Positions 63,501 to 64,000 of a stretch of DNA of 64,000 nt are shown here, in pieces; the first letter of the stretch is position 1; the number at the start of each line of letters is the position of its first letter. The position numbers and the translations under genes were made by a program. The notes under the pieces were generated by a model that was not told the DNA's origin, did no database searches, and worked only from the letters and a program-made list of their open reading frames with translations. Origin of the DNA: Gemmatimonadota bacterium (GTDB taxonomy: Bacteria > Gemmatimonadota > Gemmatimonadetes > Longimicrobiales > Gaopeijiaceae); assembly GCA_028873815.1 (NCBI GenBank), contig JAPPNN010000018.1:124001-188000 (forward strand), written 5' to 3'.

Positions 63501-64000
63501 GAAGCCCGCGTCGAGCTGCAGGGCGGCTGTGTTATAGAACTCGACTCCCCGGTCCACTGTGAGGAATGTTTCGTTCAGCCAGCGATAACCGGTCGGGTCG
63601 ATGAGCATCAGCGTCCTGTTCCACTGCGGCGACAGCCAGTCGGGCGACCACGTGGTCAGGAAGCCGAGGGTGAAGAGCAGCACGGCGACGGGGAAGAAGA
63701 AGACCACGATCGGGCGGCGCGTCCACGTCCCCAGGAAAAACGGCACGCCCGCGAAGAGCAGGACTTGAGGCAGTGCGAAGACCAGCGTGGGGAACAGGTA
63801 GCTCCCCAGCGCGAACGGGCCGATGTGCCGCGCATCCTCGCCCGCCACAACGATGTGGTTGAGCACCGCGGACATGCCCAGGTAGAGGAACCAGATCAGA
63901 AAGAAGACGCCGATGGCGCCGGCGAACTTGCCCCACACGTACTCACGCGGCGTGAGGCGGGTCGAATGGAAGACCTCGACCACCTGGAGCTCCAGATCGC
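60567..64000 (-). CDS. M1 aminopeptidase fused to ABC-2-type permease (5' end beyond window)
   Basis: At least 1144 codons; the reading frame is still open at the right edge. The N-terminal half is ABC-2-type permease-like with many TM helices (FFLIWFLYLGMSAVLNHIVV, VLLFTLGFLTTW, LSLLICFLLLFYTVESLHKE, LVALAVKWFGRQD). The C-terminal half (from about DYWRENVATW) is an M1 metallopeptidase with zinc motif HEAAHQWWGN and the downstream Glu in ILSEGMAHYST. NVVAGKYAV and VTYDKGGWVPWML are also M1-like. The same fusion is known in Gemmatimonadota and Bacteroidota relatives. It probably removes N-terminal residues outside the membrane while the permease part serves export or anchoring. An ATPase gene may lie just outside. 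Confidence 0.85.
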   Translation of the reverse strand, partial: DLELQVVEVFHSTRLTPREYVWGKFAGAIGVFFLIWFLYLGMSAVLNHIVVAGEDARHIGPFALGSYLFPTLVFALPQVLLFAGVPFFLGTWTRRPIVVFFFPVAVLLFTLGFLTTWSPDWLSPQWNRTLMLIDPTGYRWLNETFLTVDRGVEFYNTAALQLDAGFVLSRVVIGTIGLLGVAGAATSYAGRLRSGDSGSRFLAWTARTLRPIRWVLWPFRLLAWPFVRVFGRRRRADEVAISEATSAARALRDLDMATEPLGFWRAARVIGREEVRELVRRPGMYLFVPLILYQSIFTTLVAIGPFNSRLLLTSGEVAVRQLNTLSLLICFLLLFYTVESLHKERSRRLVEIFNSTPIGTGSILLGKTIGTSMVAGLILVIGVIASSMVILYQQLFEGSPVGFDVFPFVATWGGVMVPTFIFWAALVTALFAFFRNRYVVYAIGLFLTLYTAIRMAILEPFGWVRNWMAWNAVQWTDMGTFSLNGRELLLNRLLYLSLVPLLVALAVKWFGRQDRDATRLVHRMRPKPLLIGTVRLVPFALPGVTLALVLFFGGRAGRDGPAVEEAGKDYWRENVATWTDFEMPSVSDVDVELDFEPAERSVAVEGVYTFHNHRDHAYEDIPVTAGQWDPIEWTLNGEPHEPDDRSNLFVFTPEDPLGPGDSLTIGFSYDLEFPRGMSREAGGAGQFILESGIVLTAFTPTFLPTPGYLDNIGVDDDNSSEPRDYPDDFYEGETEPLFGWGGEPFTVRTQITLPEEYTANGVGKKVSDQVADGRRTVVWETDHPVVLFNVVAGKYAVKEGDGTAIYYHPEHDYNIEEMSAALDAARKYFSEWFYPFPWDLLKISEFAAFATYAQGFPTNITFSEGIGFLAKSDPRSHIAFMVVAHEAAHQWWGNLLTPGQGPGGNILSEGMAHYSTMLLHEQVYGDRYRIEFAKRLEQMYGDQRFVDSERPMVEIDGTRPGDGTVTYDKGGWVPWMLQQEMGRENILAGLQAFIAKYNPDSDFPVIQDMLAVLRDFAPDTVAFDAFAEQWFFDVVVPEYRFSDVTKTLEGGEWVVRGTLENAGTGRMRVQVGATSGERWSDEGDDGSRTVVNEDYRDARTEVELGAGASAEFVIRAGFEPERVVIDPDVLVLQLNRDAAVFEW

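Overview
High-GC bacterial chromosome with dense, short-spaced genes. The gene content points to Gemmatimonadota, possibly one of the uncultured or host/marine-associated lineages; this is inference, not proven. The basis is a SusC/SusD-type TonB pair in a very GC-rich genome, many secreted peptidases and amidohydrolases of types common in that phylum (a giant M14 peptidase, an M1 peptidase fused to an ABC-2 permease, imidazolonepropionase-like amidohydrolases), and several lipoproteins. I saw no rRNA, tRNA, CRISPR array, integrase or transposase.

Layout. 0-5 kb (minus strand): a phosphate-response run, phoB-phoR-pstS-like, preceded by a LeuA-family synthase. 5-8 kb (plus): a two-domain envelope protein and a DUF445 membrane protein. 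8-12 kb (minus): an OsmC, acyl-CoA synthetase, CutA, TerB and small membrane protein operon, then a TPR protein. 12-22 kb: a three-module beta-rich protein, a POT peptide transporter, a creatininase/PLP-lyase pair, Pcm, and two beta-propeller surface proteins. 21.8-31 kb (plus): an ATL repair protein, a HEAT-cyclophilin lipoprotein and a penicillin-acylase-like Ntn hydrolase, all joined by 4-nt overlaps, then a 1441-residue M14 peptidase behind an operator array. 31-35.5 kb: an AAA ATPase with an operator at its start codon, a Tat-exported metallo-beta-lactamase protein, and a divergent MerR-like/ARPP-1 pair. 35.5-42.4 kb: CaiC-like ligase, two amidohydrolases and a CaiD-like hydratase. 42.5-47.7 kb: SusC/SusD, a lipoprotein and a damaged ORF. 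47.9-54.3 kb: HIT protein, then a PIG-L deacetylase, Na+ symporter and GH4 operon with 4-nt overlaps. 54.3-60.5 kb: Phd/PIN and HicAB toxin-antitoxin modules around a secreted propeller, a CocE-type hydrolase, a TauD-type dioxygenase and a membrane protein. 60.5-64 kb: the M1 peptidase/ABC-2 fusion, cut by the window end.

Two themes stand out. First, a small non-coding repeat family with terminal inverted repeats sits at gene ends: three copies, plus a diverged relative. It supplies stop codons or C-terminal residues and carries an AT-rich dyad. Second, several genes have clear operator-like arrays, and three of them show 21-bp spacing (two helical turns). About a dozen gene pairs are joined by ATGA, GTGA or TTGA overlaps, so translational coupling looks like the rule here. 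Much of the region reads as peptide, amide and glycan scavenging: export, hydrolysis, then uptake by POT, SSS and TonB systems. No stretch longer than about 300 bases lacks a gene or a described element.
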